Assembly (NCBI GenBank): GCA_963704515.1 | Contig: OY969913.1 | Span: 186,001 to 250,000, forward strand | Direction: 5' to 3' | DNA: 64,000 nt | DNA from: VRUE01 sp963704515 | Lineage (GTDB): Bacteria > Actinomycetota > Thermoleophilia > Solirubrobacterales > 70-9 | Shown here: positions 56,765 through 64,000 of the stretch, piece after piece | Layout: each line of letters starts with the position of its first letter | How positions within the stretch are numbered: the first letter of the stretch is position 1 | Notes under the pieces: generated by a model | Databases searched by the model: none | Told to the model about the DNA's origin: nothing | The model's input: only the letters and a program-made list of their open reading frames with translations | Program-made: the position numbers and the translations under genes

Positions 56765-59314
56765 CTACTCGTACTGGAGAGATTCGAGCACGTCGAGCCT
56801 CGAGGCCCGGCGCGCCGGGGCGATCGCCGCGAGCACGCCGATCAGCGCCGCGAAGACCAGCAGGCCGATCAGCGAGCCGACCGGGTAGGAGAGGGTGAAG
56901 CCTTCGTCCTTGAGCGGCTGGGCGATCAGGGCGGCGAAGACGAGGCCGAGGGCCATGCCGAGGATCGCCCCGATCAGCGCCGTGATCACCGCCTCGTAGC
57001 GGATCATCGTCCGCACCTGGCGGCGGGTCATGCCGATCGCCCGCAGCATCCCCAGCTCCCGCGTCCGTTCGTGGATCGAGAGCGCCAGGGTGTTGGCGAT
57101 GCCGAAGAGCGAGACGACGATCGCCAGGAGGAGCAGCGCGTAGACGAGGTTGACCAGCTGCTGAACCTGTTCTTCCCGACTTTCCTTCAGTTCTTCCTGG
57201 TTGAGGACTTCGGCGACCGGGAAGGCGACTTCGACGCCCGTCGTAAGCAGCCCCTGCACCTTGACCGGGTTGGCGCCCGGTTCTGTTTCGACGAAGTCGA
57301 TCGTGTCCTGCCGCTGGTCGAACTCGCGCGCCATCGCCGCCTGCGTGATCAGGACGCTGCCGAAAACTTCGAGCTTGGAGGCAAACTCGCCGGCGACCTC
57401 GAAGCTCGGCCGCCCGCGGGTCTGGCTGAGCAGGCGAAAGCGGTCGCCAACCTTGAGCCCATGGTCGGAGGCGAACCCTTCCGAGACGATCGCCTGACCG
57501 TCGCGCAGCCGGCGCAGGGTCGCCGGTCCGCCCTTCTTCCATTCGATCTCGACCAGGCGCTGGATGTTCGGGCTCGGCGCCGAGACCCGCGCTCCGCCGC
57601 CGCCCGGCAGCAGCTTCGCCTGCTCGCGTCGGATCGTCGCCACGGCGCCGACGCCCGGCACCCTGCGCGCGGCGACCGCGGCGCCGCTCGGGATCGGCGA
57701 GAAGCCGTCGCTGCTCTGGATCACCAGGCCGCCGGCGAAGTTTTCGTCGACCACCTGGGCGACGGAGCTCTTCAGCCCGGCGGCGAAGACGGTCACGAAG
57801 GCGACCACCGTGAGGCCGATCATCAGGGCGGCGGCGGTGACCGCGGTGCGGCTCGGATTGCGCTGGGCGTTCTCGCGAGCGAGACGGCCGAGCAGGCGCC
57901 GCGCCCGCTCCAGCGGCCAGCCGGCGATCGCCGCCAGCGGTCCCACCAGGTGGGGGCTGAAGAGCGAGACGGCGAAGACCGTGACGACGGCGCCGCCGCC
58001 GATCAGCCCGGCCGCCGTGCCCGCCGAGGCGCCGCCGAAGAGGCCGATCAGGATCATCGCCAGGCCGGCCGCGCCGAGCAGCAACGAGGCGGCGATCCCG
58101 AGCAGGCGACGGCGACGACTGGGCGCGGGCTGGGCGGCGCGCAGCGCGGCCAGCGGCGGCACCCTGGTCGAGCGCAGCGCCGGGACCAGCGAGGAGAGCA
58201 CGGTGACGACGATCCCGATCGCCAGCGAGACGATCACGGTGCGCGACTCCAGCACCAGGCCGGTGGTCGGCAGGTCGACTTCGAAGGCTTCGAGCAGCGC
58301 GTTGAGGAGCAGGGCGATGAGGAAGCCGCCACCGATCCCGACCACCGCGCCGACCACCCCGATCGCCAGCGCTTCGGCGACCACGTCGGCGAGGATCTGG
58401 CGGCGCGAGGCGCCCAGCGTGCGCAGCATGCCGAACTCGGCGACCCGCTGGGCAACCGTGATCGAGAAGGTGTTGAAGATCAGGAAGGAGCCGACGAGGA
58501 TCGCGATGAAGGCGAAGACGAGCAGGAAGATCGTCAGGAAGCTGAGACCTTCGCGGATTTCTTCGCTGCCGCGGTCGGCGTTTTCCTGCGCCGTCTCGAC
58601 CCGCACGCCGGACGGCATCTCGCGGGCGATGCGGCGTTTCAGCGCCGTCGCCGAGACCCCGTCCGCGGCGGCGACCGAGATCTGGTCGAAGCGTCCGGTC
58701 TTGTGGGTGAGTCGCTGCGCCACGGGCAGCGTCACCTGGGCGATGCTGGCGCTGCCGAAGGAGGCGCCGCCGAGGCGGGTGAGGCCAACCAGGCGAAAGG
58801 AGCGGATCCGGCCCTGGCCGACGATCCCGATCCTCTCGCCCAGCTTGATGCCGGCGTCGCTCGCGGCCGCTTCGGTGAGCGATGCTTCGGTCGGGCCGCG
58901 CGGCCGGTGGCCGCTGACGTAGGTGAGCGACTCCAACCGCCCGGGCAGCTCGGAGGAGATGAATTTCGGCGAGAACTTGGTGCCGATCTTGTTGCCTTCC
59001 GCGTCGAAGAAGCCGCCGGGAGTGAAGATCGCCCCGGCCGCCAGCTTCACCCCAGCGGTGCGCTGCACCCGCGGCAGCAGCGAGGCCGGGATCGTCGGGA
59101 CTTCGCCGTTGTCCTGTTTGACCGGGTTCTCCGCCGAGATCACGACGCTCGTCCCCTTCAGCGACTCGCTGAAGATTTCGTCGAAGGCGGCGAAGATCGT
59201 GTCGGTGAGGACGTAGGAGCCGGCGACGAAGGCGACTCCGATGACCACCGCGAAGGTGGTCGCCAGGGCGCGCGCCTTGCGCGCCCAGAGGCTCTTCAGC
59301 GCGAGGCTAGTCAA
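56765..59314 (-). CDS. MacB/LolC-type ABC transporter permease with two FtsX domains
   Basis: 849 residues from TTG 59314. TM1 (ALATTFAVVIGVAFVAGS), a large extracytoplasmic domain and an FtsX-like domain (FNTFSITVAQRVAEFGMLRT and LGASRRQILADVV), then a second MacB periplasmic domain and FtsX domain (ANTLALSIHERTRELGMLRA, IGMTRRQVRTMIRYEAVITA). Such permeases extract or transmit force rather than move solutes across; substrate unknown. The start overlaps the ATPase stop by 8 bp. Confidence 0.93.
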   Translation of the reverse strand: MTSLALKSLWARKARALATTFAVVIGVAFVAGSYVLTDTIFAAFDEIFSESLKGTSVVISAENPVKQDNGEVPTIPASLLPRVQRTAGVKLAAGAIFTPGGFFDAEGNKIGTKFSPKFISSELPGRLESLTYVSGHRPRGPTEASLTEAAASDAGIKLGERIGIVGQGRIRSFRLVGLTRLGGASFGSASIAQVTLPVAQRLTHKTGRFDQISVAAADGVSATALKRRIAREMPSGVRVETAQENADRGSEEIREGLSFLTIFLLVFAFIAILVGSFLIFNTFSITVAQRVAEFGMLRTLGASRRQILADVVAEALAIGVVGAVVGIGGGFLIALLLNALLEAFEVDLPTTGLVLESRTVIVSLAIGIVVTVLSSLVPALRSTRVPPLAALRAAQPAPSRRRRLLGIAASLLLGAAGLAMILIGLFGGASAGTAAGLIGGGAVVTVFAVSLFSPHLVGPLAAIAGWPLERARRLLGRLARENAQRNPSRTAVTAAALMIGLTVVAFVTVFAAGLKSSVAQVVDENFAGGLVIQSSDGFSPIPSGAAVAARRVPGVGAVATIRREQAKLLPGGGGARVSAPSPNIQRLVEIEWKKGGPATLRRLRDGQAIVSEGFASDHGLKVGDRFRLLSQTRGRPSFEVAGEFASKLEVFGSVLITQAAMAREFDQRQDTIDFVETEPGANPVKVQGLLTTGVEVAFPVAEVLNQEELKESREEQVQQLVNLVYALLLLAIVVSLFGIANTLALSIHERTRELGMLRAIGMTRRQVRTMIRYEAVITALIGAILGMALGLVFAALIAQPLKDEGFTLSYPVGSLIGLLVFAALIGVLAAIAPARRASRLDVLESLQYE

Positions 59315-60053
59315 CCTGCTTCATCAACTCGATCACCTGGTCGGTCGAGCCGGGGACGTCGTCGTGGACGATGCGGCCGTCGCGCAGGGTGAGTAGCCGA
59401 TCGGCGTGCGCGGCCGCCGCGGGATCGTGGGTGACCATGATCACCGTCTGGCCAAACTCGTCGACGGCGCCGCGCAGCAGGCGCAGGACGTCCTCGCTCG
59501 CCTTCGAGTCGAGGTTGCCGGTCGGCTCGTCGGCAAAGACGACGGCGGGCTTGGAGACCAGCGCCCGGGCGACGGCGACGCGCTGCTGTTGGCCGCCGGA
59601 GAGCTCCGAGGGACGGTGCGTGCGGCGGTCCTCGAGACCGACCGTCTCGATCAGCCGGTCGACCCATGCCTGGTCGGGCTTGCGGCCGGCGATCGAGAGC
59701 GGCAGCACCAGGTTCTCCTCGGCGGTGAGCACCGGCAGCAGGTTGAAGAACTGGAAGACGAAGCCGAGCTTCTCGCGGCGCAGCTTGGTCAGGGCGCCGT
59801 CGTCGAGCCCGGTGATCTCCTGCCCGTCGAGGACGACGCTGCCCGCGGTCGGTGCGTCGAGGCCGGCGAGGATGTGCATCAGCGTCGACTTGCCCGAGCC
59901 TGACGGGCCCATGATCGCGGTGAAGCGGCCGCGCTCGAAGGCGGTGCTGACGTCGGCCAGGGCATCGACCGCGGCGTCGCCGGAGCCGTAGCGGCGCGAG
60001 ACGCCAACTGCCTCCACCACGGTGCCGTTGGCCGATCCGGGCGGGGGCTTCAC
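59307..60053 (-). CDS. MacB/LolD-type ABC transporter ATPase
   Basis: 248 residues from GTG 60053. Walker A MGPSGSGKSTLMHILAG, Q loop FVFQFFNLLPVLTAEENLVL (typical of the LolD/MacB subgroup), signature LSGGQQQRVAVARALV, Walker B VVFADEPTGNLDS and the H loop MVTHDP. Partner of the downstream permease; together they form an exporter or mechanotransmission system. Confidence 0.95.
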   Translation of the reverse strand: MKPPPGSANGTVVEAVGVSRRYGSGDAAVDALADVSTAFERGRFTAIMGPSGSGKSTLMHILAGLDAPTAGSVVLDGQEITGLDDGALTKLRREKLGFVFQFFNLLPVLTAEENLVLPLSIAGRKPDQAWVDRLIETVGLEDRRTHRPSELSGGQQQRVAVARALVSKPAVVFADEPTGNLDSKASEDVLRLLRGAVDEFGQTVIMVTHDPAAAAHADRLLTLRDGRIVHDDVPGSTDQVIELMKQVD

Positions 60054-60056
60054 TTA

Positions 60057-60109
60057 ACTTTTTCCGAAGATCGCTTGAGGCTGTCCGCGAACCGCATCCC
60101 GGAAAAAGT
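60057..60109. promoter_or_regulatory. long-range inverted repeat between the ABC and HAD genes
   Basis: ACTTTTTCCG (60057-60066) and CGGAAAAAGT (60100-60109) are perfect 10-bp arms 33 bp apart, in the 105-bp divergent interval. Possible paired binding sites. Confidence 0.4.
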
Positions 60110-60158
60110 ACAAGACGTTCAGCCCCCGCCCGGATCGGCTCAATAGCCTGGGCGGAAG

Positions 60159-60944
60159 ATGACCTTGGCGGAGAGATTCGATGGCTTCCTCGTTGACCTC
60201 GATGGGGTGGTCTGGGAAGGGCGGGAGCTGATCCCAGGCTCCGCCGAAACGCTTAGGGAGCTGAATGAGCTTGGCAAGGACGTCGTCTTCGTCACCAACA
60301 ACTCGGTGCGCGCGCCGGATGCGTATGCGGCCCGGCTGCGTGAGGCCGGGGTTCCGGTGAGGGACGGGCATGTGGTCACTGCCGGCGTTTCCACCGCGCA
60401 GCTTGCGGTGGAGCGCGTTGGGGTCGGGAAGGCGGCGTTCGTGATCGGGGCGCCAGGCTTCAAGGAGCTCGTCGCGAATGCGGGGCTCGCGGTGCTTGAC
60501 GAGGAGGCGGGGCCGTCCGCCGACGCGGTGGTCGTCTCGGGGCACCGGGAGTTCGACTACGCCGAGCTGCTGACGGCGACGCGGGCGCTGCAGAACGGGG
60601 CCGCGCTCTTCGCGACCAGCCGCGACCCGACGCTGCCGATGCCGGGCGGCGCCTGGCCGGGGACCGGGGCGACGCTGGCCGCCGTGGAGACCGCCTCGGG
60701 GAAACGGGCCGAGATCGGCGGCAAGCCGGAGCATCATCTCTTCGACGCCGCGCGGGAACTGATCGGCGACGCCGGGCGAGTGGCAATGGTCGGCGACCGG
60801 ATCGCCTCCGACATCGAGGGCGGACGGCGGGCCGGGCTGGCGACGATCCTCGTTTTGAGCGGTGCCAGCTCACGCGAGGAGGCCGAGACAGCGGAGCAGC
60901 CGCCGGATTACCTGATCGATGACCTTGCTGGGCTGCTGCGATGA
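60159..60944 (+). CDS. HAD-IIA family phosphatase (NagD/PGPase-like)
   Basis: 261 residues from ATG 60159. Motif I GFLVDLDGVVWEG, motif II FVTNNSVR, cap region, K in GGKPEHHLFD and motif IV MVGDRIASDIEGGRRAGL, all in order for the NagD/4-nitrophenylphosphatase group (haloacid dehalogenase IIA). Dephosphorylates a small sugar phosphate or phosphoglycolate. Its stop overlaps the next MFS gene by 4 bp. Confidence 0.92.
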   Translation: MTLAERFDGFLVDLDGVVWEGRELIPGSAETLRELNELGKDVVFVTNNSVRAPDAYAARLREAGVPVRDGHVVTAGVSTAQLAVERVGVGKAAFVIGAPGFKELVANAGLAVLDEEAGPSADAVVVSGHREFDYAELLTATRALQNGAALFATSRDPTLPMPGGAWPGTGATLAAVETASGKRAEIGGKPEHHLFDAARELIGDAGRVAMVGDRIASDIEGGRRAGLATILVLSGASSREEAETAEQPPDYLIDDLAGLLR

Positions 60945-62122
60945 GCGAGCCAGCCGACGCGGGCCACGAGCGGCCCGGGCTCGCCTTCGCCGGCATCTTC
61001 GCCGTCACCTTCTTCGGCCTGCTCGCGGTCGGCGCCGTGTTGCCAGTGCTGCCCCGCTACGTGCACGGCCCGCTCGACGCCGGCAACATCGCGGTCGGCG
61101 TCGTGGTCGGCTCCTACGCGATCACCGGCCTGCTGCTGCGCCCGGTCGCCGGGCGCTTCGCCGACCACCGCGGCCGCAAGTCAACCGTCGTCGTCGGCTC
61201 CTCCCTGGTCGCCCTGGCGGGCTTCCTTTACCTGGTGCCGGCGGGCGTGCCCGGGTTGATCGGCGCGCGCCTCGTGCTCGGCGCCGGCGAGGGAGCCGTC
61301 TTCACCGCCGGCTCGGCCTGGATAGTCGACCTGGCGCCAGTCGGGCGCCGCGGCCGGGTGATCGGCCTCTACGGACTCGCGGTCTGGTCGGGGCTGAGCG
61401 TCGGCCCGCTGCTCGGCGAGCTGGTCCAGCACGCCGGCGGCTACCACGACGTCTGGCTGCTCGCCGGGGTACTGCCGCTGCTCGGTGCGGCGATCGCCAC
61501 CCGGGTACCCGATCCCTTCGTGCCGTCGCCCCAGATCGAGGCGGAACACCATGCGCTGGTGGCGCGCGAGGCGGTGCGACCGGGAACGGCGCTCGCCCTT
61601 GGCTCGATCGGCTACGGGACGATCGCCGCCTTCGTCGTCCTGCTGCTCGAAGCCCGCGGCGTCGGCCACGGAGCGACCGTCTTCGGCGCCTTCGCGACGA
61701 TGGTCGTGTTGACCCGCCTGGCCGGCGGCGACCTGCCCGACCGCATCGGCCCGGCCCGCGTCGCCGTCGCCGCGGCCTGCGTCGAGGCCGCCGGCCTGGC
61801 GACGATCGCCGTCGCCCACAGCCTCCCGGTGGCGCTCGCCGGGGCGCTGGCGATGGGCGCCGCCTTCTCGCTGCTCTACCCCTCGCTCTCGTTGATCGTC
61901 GTCAACGACGTCTCCGACCGCCGGCGCGGCGCGGCCCTCGGCACCTTCACCGCCTTCTTCGACGCCGGCGTAGGCCTCGGCGCCCCCCTGGCCGGCCTGG
62001 CAGCCGCGCTGACGAGCTACGAGGGCGCCTTCATGCTGGCGTCGGCGATAGCCCTGACCTCAGCCGCCACCATCGCCCTGGCCATAGCCCCCCACCTCCG
62101 CCCCCTCCCAGCCCCCCGCTGA
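60941..62122 (+). CDS. MFS transporter (12 TM)
   Basis: 393 residues from ATG 60941. First helix FAVTFFGLLAVGAVLPVLPR followed by motif A RFADHRGRKSTVVVG; VVNDVSDRRRGAALGTFTAF in the second half. Twelve hydrophobic segments. The family is that of small-solute or drug efflux; substrate unknown. Coupled to the upstream phosphatase by a 4-bp overlap. Followed by P1 repeats at 62133-62251. Confidence 0.88.
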   Translation: MSEPADAGHERPGLAFAGIFAVTFFGLLAVGAVLPVLPRYVHGPLDAGNIAVGVVVGSYAITGLLLRPVAGRFADHRGRKSTVVVGSSLVALAGFLYLVPAGVPGLIGARLVLGAGEGAVFTAGSAWIVDLAPVGRRGRVIGLYGLAVWSGLSVGPLLGELVQHAGGYHDVWLLAGVLPLLGAAIATRVPDPFVPSPQIEAEHHALVAREAVRPGTALALGSIGYGTIAAFVVLLLEARGVGHGATVFGAFATMVVLTRLAGGDLPDRIGPARVAVAAACVEAAGLATIAVAHSLPVALAGALAMGAAFSLLYPSLSLIVVNDVSDRRRGAALGTFTAFFDAGVGLGAPLAGLAAALTSYEGAFMLASAIALTSAATIALAIAPHLRPLPAPR

Positions 62123-62132
62123 CGGGGCGGGG

Positions 62133-62179
62133 GGGCGTAACGTTTTTTGGATGCGATAGCACCGTAAGGCGTTGCACCC
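62133..62179. repeat. palindromic repeat family P1, locus E copy 1
   Basis: Left arm GCGTAACGTTTTTTGGATG, right arm CCGTAAGGCGTTGCACC. In the convergent gap between the MFS and thioesterase genes. Confidence 0.82.
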
Positions 62180-62204
62180 GGACGGCGGCAGCGGGGTCGG
62201 CCGC

Positions 62205-62251
62205 GGGCGTAACGTCTTGTGGATGCGACACGTCCGAAAGACGTTACGCCC
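62205..62251. repeat. palindromic repeat family P1, locus E copy 2
   Basis: The best-formed copy: GGGCGTAACGTCTT pairs perfectly with AAGACGTTACGCCC over 14 bp, with GGATG and CGTCC further in. Begins 72 bp after copy 1; ends 12 bp before the thioesterase stop. Confidence 0.85.
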
Positions 62252-62262
62252 GAGGGCCGGGG

Positions 62263-63048
62263 TCAGCGGGGGGCGATCAGCAGGGACTGGGCGGCTCGGC
62301 CTACGCGGCCCTGGGTGTCGGAGAGGACTGCCTCGGCGGTGCCTACTCCTGTGGGCTGGGGGCGGGTGACGGCGTCGACACAGACCCACTCGCCCTCCGG
62401 CATGCGCTCGAAGTGGACGGTGAGGTCGACGTTGATAAAGACGAACTCGCGGTAATCGAGCACGGCGCTGATCCCGTTGCCGACGTCGGCGGCGATCAGC
62501 GCCCGCTGCAACGGACTCGGCTCCTCCCCCTCGACCAGCGGATGCCGCATCCGCAGCCAGAACGTCGCCGGTCCCGGCTCGAGAAACGCCCCGGCAACCG
62601 CCCGAAACTCCATCCCAGTCTGATACCCCTCCTCCCACCCCGTAGGAAAGAACTCCGGCACCCACCCTTCCTCCGGCCCCTGCGGAACCGGATCCCCAGC
62701 AATCGCCTCCGCCGGCAGCTCAACCTCAGCCGTCCGCAGCACCCAAGCCGTGGCGCGCATCAACTCCTGGTCGTCAACCGACAAGGAAGCCTCCACAAGC
62801 TGCACCTTCTTCCCCGGCCTGAGCACCCTGGTCTCGATACGAAATTCCCCAATCGGAACAGGCCTCAAGATCTCGAAGACAATCCGCCCAACCTGAAACC
62901 CCCCGTCCCCAACAAGCTCCTCGACAGCCCTACCGAGCAAAGCCGAAGGCGGCCCCGCGTGCTGAGCCCCCGGATCCCAGGGCCCCCGCGTGAGCCCGGT
63001 GGCCACGAAGCTGCTCTCCCCGCTCCGTTCGTAGAACGCCTCGCTCAT
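62263..63048 (-). CDS. acyl-CoA thioesterase-like protein (TesB-type double hotdog)
   Basis: 261 residues from ATG 63048. Starts AFYERSGESSFVATGLTRGP, WDPGAQHAGPPSALLGRAVE and has FEILRPVPIGEF and a C-terminal VDLTVHFERMPEGEWVCVDA. The N-terminal half is the hotdog-fold thioesterase of the acyl-CoA thioesterase/TesB-like group; the second half (from about 130) is the second hotdog. Cleaves an acyl-CoA thioester; chain length unknown. The codon choice in the middle of the gene is unusual (many T/G third positions). Confidence 0.87.
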   Translation of the reverse strand: MSEAFYERSGESSFVATGLTRGPWDPGAQHAGPPSALLGRAVEELVGDGGFQVGRIVFEILRPVPIGEFRIETRVLRPGKKVQLVEASLSVDDQELMRATAWVLRTAEVELPAEAIAGDPVPQGPEEGWVPEFFPTGWEEGYQTGMEFRAVAGAFLEPGPATFWLRMRHPLVEGEEPSPLQRALIAADVGNGISAVLDYREFVFINVDLTVHFERMPEGEWVCVDAVTRPQPTGVGTAEAVLSDTQGRVGRAAQSLLIAPR

Positions 63049-63066
63049 CCGAGCGGATCGTATTGG

Positions 63067-63194
63067 GGTGACGGAGGGCGGCTCGGCAGATCCTCGCGAA
63101 GCGGCTCCGCAGAGTGATTCTCAGCCCCGCAGGGGTACGCAATTAAACCCGCCTCCGGCGGGTTTTGAGAACTGACGAGGCGCCCTCCGTCACC
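63067..63194. repeat. 128-bp stretch bounded by 14-bp inverted repeats
   Basis: GGTGACGGAGGGCG (63067-63080) and CGCCCTCCGTCACC (63181-63194) are perfectly complementary. Between them are a terminator-like hairpin and no gene. The boundaries look like those of a small insertion or structured RNA. Confidence 0.55.
63145..63166. terminator. intrinsic terminator
   Basis: AAACCCGCC (63145-63153), loop TCC, GGCGGGTTTT (63157-63166): a 9-bp GC-rich stem followed by T4 on one side and preceded by A3 on the other, so it can serve on either strand. Confidence 0.75.
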
Positions 63195-63243
63195 GCCCTG
63201 TAATACCCCCCGCGTAACCTTTGCTTCAGACGAAAGGAGCCTG

Positions 63244-63663
63244 ATGACCGAGACCAAGCCGAAGGTCCAGAAGTCCGACCAGGAGTGGCGTGAGCAGCTG
63301 ACGCCCGAGCAGTACCAGGTGACGCGCCAGGCCGGCACCGAGCGCGCCTTCACCGGCCCCTACTGGGACGAGAAGGCCGAGGGGATGTATCACTGCGCGT
63401 GCTGTGGCACAGAGCTGTTCGGCTCGGACACGAAGTTCGACAGCGGCACCGGTTGGCCCAGCTTCACCGAGCCGACCAACCTCGAGCAGGTCGAACTGCG
63501 CCCCGACAACAGCCTCTTCATGCGCCGCACCGAGGTCGTCTGCAAACACTGCGACGCCCACCTCGGGCACGTCTTCGACGACGGCCCCGGCGAGAACGGG
63601 CAGCGCTACTGCATCAACGGCTGCGCCCTGGAGCTGAAGCCGGCCGCGGAGGCCGACTCGTAA
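63244..63663 (+). CDS. msrB: peptide-methionine (R)-S-oxide reductase
   Basis: 139 residues from ATG 63244, AAAGGAG upstream. Zinc-binding pairs C51-x-x-C54 and C100-x-x-C103; substrate loop GTGWPSFTEPTN; catalytic C123 in RYCINGCALEL. A second cysteine, C127, replaces the usual Ser/Ala position after the catalytic Cys and could be a resolving Cys. It repairs R-methionine sulfoxide in proteins. Single gene; convergent with the LuxR-type gene. Confidence 0.96.
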   Translation: MTETKPKVQKSDQEWREQLTPEQYQVTRQAGTERAFTGPYWDEKAEGMYHCACCGTELFGSDTKFDSGTGWPSFTEPTNLEQVELRPDNSLFMRRTEVVCKHCDAHLGHVFDDGPGENGQRYCINGCALELKPAAEADS

Positions 63664-63675
63664 GGCGGGCGGGGC

Positions 63676-64000
63676 TCAGGCCTTGCCGCCGGCGCCCAGG
63701 TAACTGAACTTGACCGCGAGGGCCACCGCCTCGGTGCGGGTGTCCACCTCGAGCTTGGCGATCGCGTTGCGCACGTGGGTGTGCACGGTCGCCGGGCTGA
63801 GCTGCAGCCGCTCAGCGATCTCTTTGACCCGCAGGCCCTCGGCCAGCAGCTCGAGGATCTGTCGCTCGCGCGGCGAGAGCTCGAGCAGCTTCTCGACCTC
63901 CGACGGCTTGCCACCGGCGAAGTCGCCGCCGAGGAAGGTGCCGCCGCCGGTCACCGCTTTGACCGCCCGGGCGATGTCCTCGGCCGGCGCCGACTTGAGC
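63676..64000 (-). CDS. NarL/LuxR-type response regulator, 3' part (runs off the window)
   Basis: The minus frame is open to the window edge, so at least 108 residues are seen and the start is beyond 64000. Visible: end of the receiver (SAPAEDIARAVKAVTGGG) and the LuxR HTH LSPRERQILELLAEGLRVKE, IAERLQLSPATVHTHVRNAI. The C-terminus ends GAGGKA. Internal ATGs (for example 63954) are unlikely starts because they would cut off the receiver. Confidence 0.9.
   Translation of the reverse strand, partial: LKSAPAEDIARAVKAVTGGGTFLGGDFAGGKPSEVEKLLELSPRERQILELLAEGLRVKEIAERLQLSPATVHTHVRNAIAKLEVDTRTEAVALAVKFSYLGAGGKA

Noticed and set aside
57071..59392. Long + frame (about 770 codons) opposite the MacB-like permease
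   Set aside because: Shadow frame rich in D, R, G and A; the permease on the other strand has a complete domain layout.

Overview
The window is GC-rich chromosomal DNA with very dense, often overlapping genes, frequent GTG/TTG starts and many 4-nt gene overlaps. The gene families (SigA-type sigma factor, FolE2, B12-dependent NrdJ, DUF6325/SHOCT pair, deazaflavin-dependent nitroreductase-like protein, many TetR/MarR/MerR regulators, MMPL and DHA2-type exporters, P450 with an HSL-type esterase) suggest a soil actinobacterium. Class Thermoleophilia (Solirubrobacterales-like) is my best guess; this rests on family recognition, not on a search.

Layout. 1-2108 is the end of a mobile region: an IS1380-type transposase tail, about 1.2 kb of decayed DNA, a small basic protein made of two 38-residue repeats, and a 42-nt 3' fragment of tRNA-Val(CAC) that looks like an attachment scar. 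2123-7096 holds a probable modification-dependent nuclease, a DUF6325/SHOCT pair, a divergent MarR/drug-exporter pair and a broken fic gene. 7150-11200 holds a hypothetical-arfB-PCD cluster, a lipoprotein-like protein, a zinc alcohol dehydrogenase and a membrane HD-GYP protein. 11551-19163 runs on the + strand: an MFS protein, a complete peptide ABC importer (lipoprotein, two permeases, fused double ATPase) and an ATP-dependent DNA ligase. 19513-24064 is rich in regulators (MerR x2, TetR x3) around a long dCTP deaminase. 24061-26999 has a two-TM protein, an SDR and a SagB-like oxidoreductase coupled to a small ORF.

27052-35724 contains tRNA-Tyr, SigA, FolE2, a DUF559/AbiEi-like protein, pgsA, an MMPL exporter and a ferritin-like lipoprotein. 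35032-38629 has two paralogous ArsR-type regulators, a type-5 uracil-DNA glycosylase and a RiPP-type E1-like (ThiF) protein. Then come tRNA-Thr, a PhoR/PhoB-like two-component pair, a glycosyltransferase/DUF2304 pair and the topA-tmk-holB operon, in which TopA looks archaeal in type. 46225-53311 has a sugar epimerase, a siroheme-synthase-like protein, MarR/YceI/FMN reductase, a hemolysin III protein and NrdJ. 53330-54234 is an XRE/nucleotidyltransferase toxin-antitoxin-like pair. The rest holds a P450/esterase divergent pair, a MacB-like ABC exporter, a HAD phosphatase, an MFS protein, a thioesterase, MsrB and a truncated LuxR-type regulator.

The least explained content is palindromic DNA. 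One family of about 46-bp hairpins occurs nine times, eight of them as pairs with a 71-72 bp period at four separate loci. Two hairpins share an identical 24-nt loop in inverted orientation but have different arms. Two related palindromes flank the epimerase gene. A perfect 27-bp inverted repeat sits in frame inside holB. No transposase or REP-associated tyrosine transposase that could move them is visible here.
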